From assembly GCA_035944555.1 (NCBI GenBank), contig DASZAY010000026.1, positions 124,001 through 188,000 of the forward strand: a stretch of 64,000 nucleotides of DNA, given 5' to 3'. This stretch comes from CADCWK01 sp035944555. GTDB taxonomy: Bacteria; Chloroflexota; Chloroflexia; Thermomicrobiales; UBA6265. Within the stretch, counting starts at the first letter, position 1, and the number at the start of each line of letters is the position of its first letter. This document shows positions 26,661 through 36,059 of this stretch, piece after piece. The position numbers were made by a program, and so were the translations under genes. The notes under the pieces are model-generated. The model saw nothing but the letters and a program-made list of their open reading frames with translations. It searched no databases and had not been told where the DNA came from.

Positions 26661-26863
26661 TACCCCGAGCACTCGTTCCGGTATCGCTCGTACTGGCCAC
26701 CCCGGGTGGGCGCCAGGAAGGAGATGGCTCCCCACTCCGGCCAGGTGGCGCTGAAGCCATGCTCGCAACCGAAGCGACAACCCGGAGCCGGGGATGCGCT
26801 GGGGGAGGGGGCTGTTCGCGACCGCAGCGTTCCGGAGACCAGGCGGGACGACGCAAGGCAGCG

Positions 26864-28117
26864 TTACCCGGCAACTGGCGGCGCGAGCAGATACCCTCTG
26901 ACCACCGTGCCCGCGGGCAGCGTCACCTCGCCGGGCGGGATGACGAGCAGCCCATTGGCCCCCACCCACGACGCCAGCCGCGACGACGCCTGCACGCCGG
27001 TGTTCGCCGCGACCAGCGCCCCGTCCTCCCCTACCCGGACCACCGCACGCTGGTACTCCGGCCGGTCGCCGGGCGTGACATCGGCCGCCAGGCGGACCGG
27101 GACGACCGGACGGTCGATCTGGCGGCGACCGAGCATCGTCAGCAGCGCCGGGCGGACGAACAACTCGAAGCAGGCCAGCGCCGACACCGGGTTGCCGGGT
27201 AGCCCGAAGAACAGCGTCCGGTCGTCGTCGCCAGCGGTGGCGACGTTGAGCGGCTTGCCCGGCTTCATGAACACGCGGCGGGAATGGACCGTGGCCAGCT
27301 CCGGCAGCAGCGCCTTGACCAGGTCCAGCTCACCCATCGACACGCCGCCGGACGTGATCACGACATCGCTGTCGGCCAGGCGCTCCCCGAGCAGGGCGCG
27401 CAGCGGTGCTCGCTCATCCGGCGCCTTGCTGCTCCAGACGACTTCGCCCCCGGCCAGCTCGATCGCCGAGACGAGGCTGAACCGGTTGGCGTCGCGGATC
27501 TGACCGGGCCCCGGCGTCTGCTCCGGCTCGACCAGTTCATCGCCCGTGGACAGAACGCTGACCCGTGGTCGCCGCGTGACGGTGACCGGCAACTGGCCCT
27601 CGGCGGCGAGGATGCCCACCTCCGGCGCCCCGAGCGGCGTCCCCGCCCCGAGCAGCACATCCCCGGCCCGGACGTCGAAGCCGATCGGCCGGACGTTCTG
27701 CCCGACACCGATTTCGTCCTCGTGGATGATGACGTGCCCGTCGTCGCTGAGTTCGGTCGATTCCACCTGGACCACGGCGTCCGCGCCCGGCGGCATCGGG
27801 GCGCCAGTCGTGATCCGGACGGCCGTGCCTTCGGTAACCTCCGGCGCGGAGACCTGCCCGGCCATCTGCTCACCGATGATCTCCCGCCACGGCGACCCAT
27901 CGTCAGCGACGACGGCGAACCCATCCATGGTCGCGGCGGCGAAGGGTGGCTGGTCGGTGACGGCGACCAGGTCAGCGGCAAGCGTCCGGCCCAGCGCTTC
28001 CCCAAGCCCGACCGTTTCCGTCGCGAGCGGCCGGGCGTAGCGGAGGACGATCTCCCGGACCTCCTCGACGGGTCGCATGCGGTCGAGGTCGCGATCGTCG
28101 GACAGGGGCTGAGACAT
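26864..28117 (-). CDS. moeA: molybdopterin molybdotransferase MoeA (gephyrin-like)
   Basis: Cytoplasmic enzyme of molybdenum cofactor synthesis, 417 residues; it inserts molybdate into adenylylated molybdopterin. Domain order is normal: N-terminal linker domain (EALGRTLAADLVA, PPFAAATMDGFAV), GTAVRITTGAPMPPGADAVV, the MPT-binding domain with VSVLSTGDELVEPEQ, SDVVITSGGVSMGELDLVK, FMKPGKPLNV and LFFGLPGNPVSALACF, and the C-terminal beta-barrel domain. No other moa/moe gene lies nearby, so it is unlinked here. The start has no close competitor. Confidence 0.95.
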   Translation of the reverse strand: MSQPLSDDRDLDRMRPVEEVREIVLRYARPLATETVGLGEALGRTLAADLVAVTDQPPFAAATMDGFAVVADDGSPWREIIGEQMAGQVSAPEVTEGTAVRITTGAPMPPGADAVVQVESTELSDDGHVIIHEDEIGVGQNVRPIGFDVRAGDVLLGAGTPLGAPEVGILAAEGQLPVTVTRRPRVSVLSTGDELVEPEQTPGPGQIRDANRFSLVSAIELAGGEVVWSSKAPDERAPLRALLGERLADSDVVITSGGVSMGELDLVKALLPELATVHSRRVFMKPGKPLNVATAGDDDRTLFFGLPGNPVSALACFELFVRPALLTMLGRRQIDRPVVPVRLAADVTPGDRPEYQRAVVRVGEDGALVAANTGVQASSRLASWVGANGLLVIPPGEVTLPAGTVVRGYLLAPPVAG

Positions 28118-28260
28118 GGGGACGGGTCCTCCGGGGGCTGACTCCGCGGAGCCAGCGGGCGGCGTGGGATCGATGGGTCAAGGATCAGCGAAGGCGCTCC
28201 GACCGGCAGTCTACACGCCGCTCGCAGCCCGGCCGTGCCGCCCGCTCCACCCTCACCAGG

Positions 28261-28302
28261 ACGCCTTCTCCAGGGAAGGCGTGGAAGATTCGGTGATAAA
28301 AT
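28261..28302 (+). promoter_or_regulatory. promoter with overlapping inverted repeat before the CDF gene
   Basis: TGA-TAAAAT (28294-28302) is an extended -10. An inverted repeat ACGCCTTC-6 nt-GAAGGCGT (28261-28282) covers the -35 position, where no consensus -35 is seen. This is an operator-like layout, suited to metal-responsive control of the exporter. The leader to ATG 28333 would be short, about 24 nt. Confidence 0.5.
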
Positions 28303-28332
28303 AGAGGAAGAAAGTGAGCACATCCTCCCATC

Positions 28333-29493
28333 ATGAGAATACGTATCGGCAAGCCGGTTCAAGGAAGCGGTCAACCGGCCTGCACATCCGGGACCGCGTC
28401 GTCGCCGACCGTGCGAATCGGCTGCGACGGGCATGCCCATGGCAACAGCCCCACCGCTTCCCCCCATCACCACGATCATGACCACCAGCACGCGGACGGC
28501 GACGCCGACTGCGGGCACACCCACGGGATGCCGGCCGCGGCGACCCGGGACGCGGTCCGTCCGCTGTCGATCGCGCTCGTCATCGCCATCGTCATCCTGA
28601 TCGTCCAGGGCGTCGGTGGGGTGCTGACCAATTCCCTCGCGCTGCTGGCCGACGCCGGACACATCGCGACCGATGCTGCCGCGCTCGTCCTGGCGCTGAT
28701 CGCGGGCTGGCTGGGCCGCAAACCGGTCACGGGGCGACGGACGTTCGGGTTGCGGCGCGCCGGGGTGCTGGCCGCGTTCGTCAATGCGACCGCGCTGTTC
28801 GTCATCGCCGGATTCATCACCTGGGAGGCGATCGGCCGGATCGGCGAGCCGCCGGAGATCGCCTCCGGGTTGATGCTGACCATCGCCGTCATCGGGCTGC
28901 TCGCCAACGCGCTGATGCTCAAGGTCCTCTCCGGCGGACCCGGTGGCCACAGCCACGACCTCAACACCCGCGCTGCCCGCCTGCATGTGCTGGGTGACTT
29001 CCTCGGCTCGATCGGCGCCATCGCTGCCGGGTTGATCATGCTGCTGACGGGCTGGTACCTGGCCGACCCGATCCTCTCGATCGTCGTATCCCTCCTGATC
29101 CTGCGCAGCGCGTGGGCGATTTTCCGCGACGCCGCCGACATCCTCCTGGAGGCGGCGCCGGCCGAGATGGACGCCGACCAGATCGGTGGGGAGCTGGTCG
29201 CCGTACCGGGCGTGGCCGGGATCCACGACTTGCATGTCTGGACCGTCGCGCCGGGACAGGTTTCACTGACGGGGCATGTCGAGCTGGATGGCACCCGCCG
29301 CTGGGCGACCGTGCTGGGCGACGTCACCCGCCTGCTCCAGTCCCGCTTCGGGATCGAGCACCTGACGCTCCAACCGGAAGGCGCCGACCTTGGTGAGCCG
29401 ACGCCGATCGACGGCGTCCGACTGGTCGGCTGCTGCCTGGACGACTACCGCACCGCCACCCCTCCGGGCGCCGCTCCGGCCCATGCGCACTGA
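28333..29493 (+). CDS. cation diffusion facilitator (CzcD/ZnT-like) metal exporter
   Basis: Proton-coupled divalent metal exporter of 386 residues. A cytoplasmic His-rich N terminus (SPHHHDHDHQHADGDADCGHTHG and a further CDGHAHG) is followed by six membrane helices. Helix 2 has the metal site ALLADAGHIATDAAALVLAL (HxxxD-type, with D also upstream) and helix 5 LHVLGDFLGSIGAIAAG. The C-terminal cytoplasmic ferredoxin-like domain contains VPGVAGIHDLHVWTVAPG. Zn2+ is the most likely substrate. ATG 28333 fits the promoter 30 nt upstream; a later ATG at 28528 would remove the His-rich segment. The protein ends in AHAH. Confidence 0.9.
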   Translation: MRIRIGKPVQGSGQPACTSGTASSPTVRIGCDGHAHGNSPTASPHHHDHDHQHADGDADCGHTHGMPAAATRDAVRPLSIALVIAIVILIVQGVGGVLTNSLALLADAGHIATDAAALVLALIAGWLGRKPVTGRRTFGLRRAGVLAAFVNATALFVIAGFITWEAIGRIGEPPEIASGLMLTIAVIGLLANALMLKVLSGGPGGHSHDLNTRAARLHVLGDFLGSIGAIAAGLIMLLTGWYLADPILSIVVSLLILRSAWAIFRDAADILLEAAPAEMDADQIGGELVAVPGVAGIHDLHVWTVAPGQVSLTGHVELDGTRRWATVLGDVTRLLQSRFGIEHLTLQPEGADLGEPTPIDGVRLVGCCLDDYRTATPPGAAPAHAH

Positions 29494-29544
29494 GTGCCTG
29501 TTCCACGTCGATAGGCCAACTCCAGGCATGAGGCAGGTCCCGCC

Positions 29545-31248
29545 ATCGACGCGCTGACGATCATCCTGCTGGGTCTGCTCGCGATCAGCGCCGCCTCCAT
29601 GATCGGCTCGCGGGTAGGTGTCGCCGCGCCGCTTTTACTGGTCACAGGCGGGATGATCGTCGGTCTGCTGCCGTGGGTCCCGCCGATCGAGATCGAGCCG
29701 GAATGGATCCTGGCCGGCGTCCTGCCGCCCTTGTTGTACTCGACGGCGGTCTCGATGCCGGCTATGTCGTTCCGCCGTGACTTCGGTGCGATCGGCGCCC
29801 TCTCGGTCGTTCTCGTCGTCCTCAGCGCGGTCCTTCTTGGCCTGTTCTTCAACTGGGTGATCCCCGAACTCGGACTGGCCTGGGGGATCGCCCTCGGTGC
29901 CATCGTGTCTCCCACCGACGCGGTCGCCACGTCGATCGTGCGGCGACTGGGTGTGTCCCCCCGGGTCGTCACGATCCTCGAGGGCGAGGGGCTGCTCAAT
30001 GACGCGACGGCACTGACGCTGCTGCGGACAGCGATCGCCGGCGCCGCCGCGTCGGTTTCCCTGTGGGGTGTCGCCAGCGAATTCGTCCTGGTCGTCCTGA
30101 TCGCCGTCGTCGTCGGGTTCGTCGTCGGTCACGTCGCGATCCGGGTCCGGGCGCGGATCACGGAGACGACCGTCAACACGGCGCTGTCCTTCACGGTCCC
30201 GTTCCTGGCCGCCATCCCGGCCGAGCACCTCGGTGGCTCCGGGCTGGTCGCGGCAGTCGTCGCCGGTGTGGTCACGGGGCACCACGCCCCACGCGACCTT
30301 TCCCCACGCCACCGCCTGTCCGACCGCCAGAACTGGCGAACGGTGGAGTTCCTGCTGGAAGGCGCGATCTTCCTCGTCATGGGCCTCCAGCTCTACGGCA
30401 TCGTGGAGGATGTCCGTGACGAGCACGCCGCCCTCGGCCAGGCGATCCTCGTGGCCGCCCTCGCGCTGCTCCTGACGGTGCTGATCCGGGCGGCGTACCT
30501 GGCGCCGCTGCTGGTGGCCCTCCGGCTCCGGGCGCGACGCGGGGCGCGGGTCCGTGACTGGATCCATCGCGAGCGCGAATCCATCGAGGCGCGGCTGGCG
30601 GCGGGACAGTCGTCGCGCGACCACCGATTCGACCCGACACACTGGCTGCCTGACCGGTCGCAGGCGATCCGCACCCGGATCCGGCGCGGTCTGGCCGATA
30701 TCGAGTATCTGCTCGCCACGCCGCTGGGCTGGCGCGAGGGGACGGTCCTGGTCTGGGCGGGGATGCGCGGCGCCGTGACGCTGGCCGCCGCCCAGACGCT
30801 GCCCACCGACACGCCCCAGCGTCCGGTGCTGATCCTGATCGCGTTTCTCGTCGCGACCGCCTCGTTGCTGCTACAGGGTGGGTCGCTGGCCTGGGTGATC
30901 GGATGGGTTCGGCCAGCACGACCGGACCCGTCGGCCGACGCGGAGGAGCGAGAGCGACTCCTGACCCTTCTGCGGGCGACGGCAGAGCGGGTCCAGGTAT
31001 CCCAGTCGACTCCTCCGGTGGATGGCGATCAACCTACGGATGACGCACCGGACGCGGTGCCGAACCCATCGCTGGACGCCGGACGCCTGCGCGGACAGAC
31101 ATGGCTGGCGATCATCGCCGCCCAGCGCCGGGTCGTCCTCGACGCGCGTGACGAAGGGACCTTCTCGGCTGACCTGCTGGAAGGCGCGCTCCGGAGTCTC
31201 GACGCGGACGAGATCGCGATCCGACTACGGGGCAATCGTGACACCTGA
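29545..31248 (+). CDS. CPA1-family Na+/H+ antiporter, possible non-AUG start
   Basis: Monovalent cation/proton antiporter of about 567 residues with some 11-12 hydrophobic helices. Key regions: LPPLLYSTAVSMP, ALGAIVSPTDAVATSIVRRLGV (ion-binding Asp region), GEGLLNDATALTLL (the ND pair) and WAGMRGAVTLAAAQTLP. The tail (residues 460 on) is soluble and helical. The first ATG in frame is 29599, but conserved N-terminal sequence IDALTIILLGLLAISAAS starts upstream at an ATC codon (29545) preceded by AGGCAGGT; a stop lies shortly before. I therefore extend to 29545. CTG codons in between are alternatives. It follows the CDF gene by about 50 nt. Confidence 0.85.
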   Translation: MDALTIILLGLLAISAASMIGSRVGVAAPLLLVTGGMIVGLLPWVPPIEIEPEWILAGVLPPLLYSTAVSMPAMSFRRDFGAIGALSVVLVVLSAVLLGLFFNWVIPELGLAWGIALGAIVSPTDAVATSIVRRLGVSPRVVTILEGEGLLNDATALTLLRTAIAGAAASVSLWGVASEFVLVVLIAVVVGFVVGHVAIRVRARITETTVNTALSFTVPFLAAIPAEHLGGSGLVAAVVAGVVTGHHAPRDLSPRHRLSDRQNWRTVEFLLEGAIFLVMGLQLYGIVEDVRDEHAALGQAILVAALALLLTVLIRAAYLAPLLVALRLRARRGARVRDWIHRERESIEARLAAGQSSRDHRFDPTHWLPDRSQAIRTRIRRGLADIEYLLATPLGWREGTVLVWAGMRGAVTLAAAQTLPTDTPQRPVLILIAFLVATASLLLQGGSLAWVIGWVRPARPDPSADAEERERLLTLLRATAERVQVSQSTPPVDGDQPTDDAPDAVPNPSLDAGRLRGQTWLAIIAAQRRVVLDARDEGTFSADLLEGALRSLDADEIAIRLRGNRDT

Positions 31249-31342
31249 TCGACCGTCCATGTTGCCGGTTCATTATGTATACTTCTGATACCAGATCAAT
31301 CCGCTAACCCTGAGGTAGACACCCCTGTGGTGACGGCAATTG

Positions 31343-31371
31343 TTGACGACTCGTTGACTGGTGCCTACACT
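31343..31371 (+). promoter_or_regulatory. sigma70-type promoter of the rel gene
   Basis: TTGACG (31343-31348), exactly 17 nt, then TACACT (31366-31371). It is the clearest -35/-10 pair of the window and lies about 140 nt before the rel start. Confidence 0.75.
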
Positions 31372-31509
31372 CGCCGTCCACAGCATAAGGAACTGGCTTA
31401 ACCGCCAGCAATTATCGGCAGAAACGCGCCATGGGGCGCACGACGTGGGCAGCGCCGCCCGTGGGTCGTGTCGGGCACCGGATCCTACCGGTCGAGGACA
31501 CGCAGGGAG

Positions 31510-33879
31510 ATGGCAGGCACGATGGTCCACGCGCAGGTACAAGGTGCAGTCCAACCCGTCGTCCCGATCCCGCTGCGGGAGGCTGACGACCGTCCGGGCG
31601 GCGAGGCCGAGCAGATCCACGTCCCACCCGTATCGTGGGACGAGGTCGAGGCCGCCCTCGCCGACCAGCCGTCGTTCCAGCATCCAGCGGTCCAGGACGC
31701 CCTGCGCGAGTTCAAAACTGCTCTCAACGCCCAGCCCCACTTCGGCCTCGACACCAGCGGACTGATCCGGCGGGCAACGGAGCTCGCCGTCCGCGCGCAC
31801 GAAGGCCAGAACCGCAAGTCCGGTGAGCCCTACGTCATCCACCCGATCCTCGTCGGCTCCATCCTCGCCACGATGCAACTCGACCCGGAGACCGTCGCCG
31901 CCGGCGTCCTGCACGACGTCGTCGAGGATACCGACGTCGAGCTGGATCAGATCCACGACCATTTTGGCGAGCGGGTCGCGATGCTGGTCGACGGGGTCAC
32001 CAAGCTGGGCCAGATTCCCTGGCAGCCGGGTCCGGAGGGTTCGCCGCGACGCGAGCACTGGGAGCAGGCCCAGCTCGCCGAGAACCTCCGCAAGATGTTC
32101 CTCGCGATGGTGGACGACATCGGCGTCGTCCTGATCAAGCTGGCCGACCGGCTCCACAACATGCGGACACTCGACGCGGTCCCGCCCCACAAGCAGGTTT
32201 CCAAGGCCCAGCAGACCATGGAGATCTACGCGCCGCTGGCCAACCGTCTCGGTATCTGGCATCTGAAGTCGGAGCTCGAGGATCTCGCGTTCAAGTATCT
32301 CCAGCCGGACGCCTACCAGGAGATCTCGGCCAAGCTGGCCGCGACGGGGCGGGACCGTGAGGCCTTCATCGACCGCTTCATCCGCGAGCTGCACCTCGCG
32401 CTGGACCAGGCCGGGATCACCGCCGAGATCAACGGTCGCGGCAAGCACCTCTACAGCATCCACGGCAAGATGCAGCGCAAGGGGCGCTCGTTCGACCAGA
32501 TCTACGATGTGGTCGGTGTCCGGGTGATCGTCGAGAACCACCGCGACTGCTACGGCGCGCTCGGCGTGATCCACCAGCTGTACCACCCGATCCCCGGCGA
32601 GTTCGACGACTACATCGCCACCCCCAAGGAGAGCCTGTACCAGAGCCTCCACACCGCCGTGATCGGGCCGGACGGGCAGCCGCTCGAGATCCAGATCCGG
32701 ACGCTCGACATGCACCGGATCGCCGAATACGGCGTCGCGGCGCACTGGCGGTACAAGGAAGGTGGCCGGGGCGACAGCCGGCTGGAGCAGAAGATCGCCT
32801 GGCTGCGGCAGCTGATGGACTGGCGCGACGAGATCGCCGACGCCGAGGAGTTCGTCGAGTCGCTGAAGTCCGACGTGTTCCAGGACATGATCTACGTCTT
32901 CACGCCGGCCGGGGACATCGTCGAACTTCCCAAGGGCGCGACGCCCGTCGACTTCGCCTACCGGATCCACACGGAGGTCGGCCACCGCTGCGTCGGCGCG
33001 CGGGTCAACGAGCAGATCGTCTCGCTGGATACGCAGCTCCGCAACGGTCAGGTTGTCCGGATCCAGACGAGCAAGACGCGCGAGCCGAGCCGCGACTGGC
33101 TGCTGGCCGGCAACGGCTATGTCACGACCGCCTCAGCCCGGGAGAAGATCCGGCAGTGGTTCCGCCGCCGCCAGCGGGACGAGAACGTCGTCCAGGGCCG
33201 GGAGATGCTCGAGCGCGAGTTGCGCCGGCTGAACATCGACCTGCGCCCGGACGACATCCTGAAGCACTTCCCGCGCTACCAGAAGTTCGATGACCTGGTG
33301 GCGGCGATCGGGTACGGCGGCATGTCGGCCCAGAGCGTGACGGTCAAGCTGGCCGAGAACCGGCAGGAGGAGTTCTCCCTCGAGCCGATCGTGCCGCGGC
33401 CGCGCTCCCCGGCGCAGGTCGAGGTGATGGGCGCCGGCGGGCTGCTGACGTCGCTGGCCAACTGCTGCAAGCCGGTCGCTGGGGACGCGATCCTGGGCTA
33501 CGTCACCCGGGGCCGAGGCATCTCGATTCACCGCACCGACTGCAGCAACATGCAGAACCTGCCCGACCCGGAGCGCCTGATCGAGGTGAGCTGGGGGGCG
33601 AATACCTGCGCCACGTTCGCCGTCAGTATCCGACTGGAGGCGCTGGACCGCGTCGGGCTGCTCAAGGACGTCAGCATCATGCTGGCCGACGCCAAGGTGA
33701 ACATCATCGGCGTCCACACAACGACCCATGATGACCGGGCCGTGACCATGATGCTGACCCTGGAAGTCGAGGACATCAACCAGCTCAGCAAGATCCTCCG
33801 CAAGCTGGAGGACCTGCGCGACGTGATCAGCGCCCGGCGGGAGTCGGCCAGCGGGGCGGCGGCGCCACGGGCGGTCTAG
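31510..33879 (+). CDS. rel: RelA/SpoT-family (p)ppGpp synthetase/hydrolase
   Basis: Long RSH enzyme of about 789 residues controlling the stringent response. N-terminal HD hydrolase domain has His135-Asp136 and Glu139-Asp140 (LHDVVEDT) plus KLADRLHNMRTL, so hydrolase residues are intact. Synthetase domain: FDQIYDVVGVRVI, Glu364-Phe-Asp-Asp367 then YIATPKESLYQSLHT, and EIQIRTLDMHRIAEYGVAAHW. Then TGS (VFTPAGDIVELPKGATPVDFA), helical and zinc-finger-like region with NCCKPVAGD, and a C-terminal ACT domain (RLEALDRVGLLKDVS). The EFDD motif is the type seen in synthetase-only RelA, whereas bifunctional Rel has RxKD. ATG 31510 or 31522 may be the start. Confidence 0.93.
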   Translation: MAGTMVHAQVQGAVQPVVPIPLREADDRPGGEAEQIHVPPVSWDEVEAALADQPSFQHPAVQDALREFKTALNAQPHFGLDTSGLIRRATELAVRAHEGQNRKSGEPYVIHPILVGSILATMQLDPETVAAGVLHDVVEDTDVELDQIHDHFGERVAMLVDGVTKLGQIPWQPGPEGSPRREHWEQAQLAENLRKMFLAMVDDIGVVLIKLADRLHNMRTLDAVPPHKQVSKAQQTMEIYAPLANRLGIWHLKSELEDLAFKYLQPDAYQEISAKLAATGRDREAFIDRFIRELHLALDQAGITAEINGRGKHLYSIHGKMQRKGRSFDQIYDVVGVRVIVENHRDCYGALGVIHQLYHPIPGEFDDYIATPKESLYQSLHTAVIGPDGQPLEIQIRTLDMHRIAEYGVAAHWRYKEGGRGDSRLEQKIAWLRQLMDWRDEIADAEEFVESLKSDVFQDMIYVFTPAGDIVELPKGATPVDFAYRIHTEVGHRCVGARVNEQIVSLDTQLRNGQVVRIQTSKTREPSRDWLLAGNGYVTTASAREKIRQWFRRRQRDENVVQGREMLERELRRLNIDLRPDDILKHFPRYQKFDDLVAAIGYGGMSAQSVTVKLAENRQEEFSLEPIVPRPRSPAQVEVMGAGGLLTSLANCCKPVAGDAILGYVTRGRGISIHRTDCSNMQNLPDPERLIEVSWGANTCATFAVSIRLEALDRVGLLKDVSIMLADAKVNIIGVHTTTHDDRAVTMMLTLEVEDINQLSKILRKLEDLRDVISARRESASGAAAPRAV

Positions 33880-34353
33880 CCGACGGCCCAGACCCGCTTC
33901 AGGCGCTCCACGGCGGGCGTCTTCCTGGACACGTACCACACGGTCGCCTTTAGTCTAGCTGAGCCCGTTGGCTCGTATTCCCCACGCCAACGACCGACGA
34001 GGCCCGGGTGCCGGTGGGGACAATCAGCACCGTCACGGCCCAGTCGGTCAGTGTCGCCCGGAATAACCCGATAGGGATACGCCGGGCAACCGATGCCATC
34101 GGGACGGTTCAGATCCCGGTTTCAATCATGGTCGAGAGACGATACGGGGCCAACTCAACCGCCAAGTCCTTCTGATGGAAGGCCGGATCCGTCGGGCAAC
34201 CCTGGTCGGTGAGCGACACCACGATCACCGCTCCCTTGGATAGGCTCGAACCGGGCTCAGTCCGTCCTCTCCCTACTCACCACTCCCGCTTTCCCGCACA
34301 ATGCATGGCGACGATGCCGTTGACCCTGCCGGTCCCACCGGGCGGAGATCCCC
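33880..34353. other. 474-nt intergenic region, no gene recognised
   Basis: Between rel and the PfkB-type kinase gene. A 7-bp hairpin CGTTGGC / GCCAACG (33966-33972 with 33986-33992) could end rel transcription. CGGGCAACC-like words occur twice (near 34070 and 34195) but I cannot fold them into a known riboswitch. No frame has coding character or a ribosome binding site. Confidence 0.35.
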
Positions 34354-35385
34354 GTGACGAGTGAAGCCGAGACGACCCCGAACCCGACCCGGACCAAGCG
34401 TGTCCTCGCGATCGGCGAGATGCTGATCGACCTGATCGTCGACGATGGAGCAGCGGACCTGCGGACGACCAACCGCCTGGCGGTACGGCCCGGCGGTGCG
34501 CTGGCCAACGGCGCGGTCGCGCTGGCCCGGCTCGGGGTGCCGTCCGGGTTCTGCGGCGTCGTCGGAGCCGACCCGTTCGGCGACCGCCTGCGGCAGGTAC
34601 TGCGGGACAACGGCGTCGACGACGCGGCTCTCCGCTCCACACCGGACGCCGGGACGACCCTCGCGTTCGCCTGGAAGGACACCCGCGGCGACGGCAGTTT
34701 CACCTTTCTCCGGCTGGCCGACGGGCTGCTCTCGGTCGACGATGTGGAGCGGGCCGGCATCCCGGACTGCGCCGCGATCCTCGTCGGCTCGGTCGTGCTG
34801 CCAGCAGAAGGGGCACGGGCAGCGATCTACCGCGCCGTCGAGATCGCCGCCTCGGCGAACGTCCCGGTCGTCTTCGATGTGAACTTCCGCCCGGCGCTCT
34901 GGGACGATCCGGCCGAGGCCCTCACCATCTGCCAGCCCATCCTCGACCGGGCGACGGCCCTGAAGCTCAGCCTGGACGATGCCCAGGCCCTGTTCGGCAC
35001 TGGCGGCGATCCGGTCGACGCGCTGCGTGAGGCGGCCGCGTTGCCGCCGACCATCACCGTGCTGACCGACGGCGCCCGCGGATGCTGGTCGTTCGCGACC
35101 GAGGGCGACTCCGGCGAGCGGGGTGAGAACGGCGACATCATCCACCTGCCGGTGTTCCCGGTCGAAGCGGTCGAGCCGACCGGCGCCGGGGACGCCTTCA
35201 CCGCCGGGCTGATCACCCGCCTGATCGCCAACGGCTGGAGCCAGCCGACCGAGGCGGATCTGCGCTTCGCCGCCGCCGCCGGCGCGCTCGCCACGACCCG
35301 ACCCGGCGCGATGGACGGACTCCCCACCCGCCAGGAACTGGACACCTTCCTCGCCGCCCACCCGGCGCAGGCGCACATCGACTGA
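34354..35385 (+). CDS. PfkB-family carbohydrate kinase (fructokinase-like)
   Basis: Ribokinase-fold sugar kinase, 343 residues. N-terminal signature region PGGALANGAVALARLG with GEMLIDLI before it, substrate/lid strands, VVFDVNFRPALWDD, and the C-terminal anion-hole motif VEPTGAGDAFTAGLI with catalytic Asp in GAGD. The GEMLID opening and 'NFRP-LW' are like fructokinases and 2-keto-3-deoxygluconate kinases, so the substrate is a hexose or keto-acid sugar. GTG 34354 has GGCGGAGA upstream. It stands alone, 59 nt before DUF402. Confidence 0.88.
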   Translation: MTSEAETTPNPTRTKRVLAIGEMLIDLIVDDGAADLRTTNRLAVRPGGALANGAVALARLGVPSGFCGVVGADPFGDRLRQVLRDNGVDDAALRSTPDAGTTLAFAWKDTRGDGSFTFLRLADGLLSVDDVERAGIPDCAAILVGSVVLPAEGARAAIYRAVEIAASANVPVVFDVNFRPALWDDPAEALTICQPILDRATALKLSLDDAQALFGTGGDPVDALREAAALPPTITVLTDGARGCWSFATEGDSGERGENGDIIHLPVFPVEAVEPTGAGDAFTAGLITRLIANGWSQPTEADLRFAAAAGALATTRPGAMDGLPTRQELDTFLAAHPAQAHID

Positions 35386-35444
35386 CATCGGCTTGACGGT
35401 TGAACCGCGACCGAGCGGATGACGCCTGATCAGGAGGCAACGTT

Positions 35445-36026
35445 GTGAAGGAACCGGGCGATGTGCGCTACGCGGAGTTCCGGCCACCTGACGATGTCCG
35501 GATCTTCCCCAATCCAGCGGCCGGTGTCCTGCTCGACTCCCCCGATGTTCTCGTTCTCCAGGTCCATGACGGGCAGCGGCTGGTCCGCCACCACGCATTC
35601 GCCCGGCAATGGCTGAGCGCGACGGTCCTCCTGGATGAAGACGGTACTCCGGTCCCGCAGCCCGCCGCGGCCGGAGGCGCCTTCCTGGTGAAGTGCCACG
35701 TCGCCACGCCTCTGCGCCGCGAAGACGACCTGTGCTGGCAGGTCGACCTGTGGCTGGATGTCCTGCTGGCCGAGGATGGTCGTACGCCGATCCTCGAGGA
35801 CGAGGACGAGTTCGCGGCTGCCCGGACAGCAGGGCTGCTTTCCAAGCATGAAGCCGCGAAGGCGATCGAGAGCCGGGACGCCATCGCCCGTCTCATCCGC
35901 TCAGGGGGTCTCCTGCCCTACCTGGGTGCGATCCTGCCGTTCGACGCGACGGTTCGTCCGGCCGCAGGCCCCATGATCTGGGCCTCGATCGGTGACTATC
36001 CGATGATCAACACCGGACGATCCTGA
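35445..36026 (+). CDS. DUF402/FomD-NtdP-like protein
   Basis: Protein of 193 residues of the DUF402 type, the family of NtdP nucleoside tri/diphosphatase and FomD phosphatase. The typical core is an antiparallel beta-barrel with 'W-VDL-LDV' (LCWQVDLWLDVLLAEDG), the acidic metal motif ILEDEDEFAAARTAGLLS and a following helix EAAKAIESRDAIARLI. It probably removes phosphates from a nucleotide or nucleotide-like substrate using metal ions. GTG 35445 has AGGAGG upstream, a good start. It is convergent with the phosphoesterase gene, 33 nt away. Confidence 0.72.
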   Translation: MKEPGDVRYAEFRPPDDVRIFPNPAAGVLLDSPDVLVLQVHDGQRLVRHHAFARQWLSATVLLDEDGTPVPQPAAAGGAFLVKCHVATPLRREDDLCWQVDLWLDVLLAEDGRTPILEDEDEFAAARTAGLLSKHEAAKAIESRDAIARLIRSGGLLPYLGAILPFDATVRPAAGPMIWASIGDYPMINTGRS

Positions 36027-36059
36027 CCATAGCGACTCGATCCGCTTGGTTGGTCGCAT

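Noticed and set aside
34060..34210. GGGCAACC-type words resembling a SAM-box riboswitch core
   Set aside because: Only the GCAACC word matches; the paired regions and kink-turn cannot be found, and the downstream gene is a sugar kinase.
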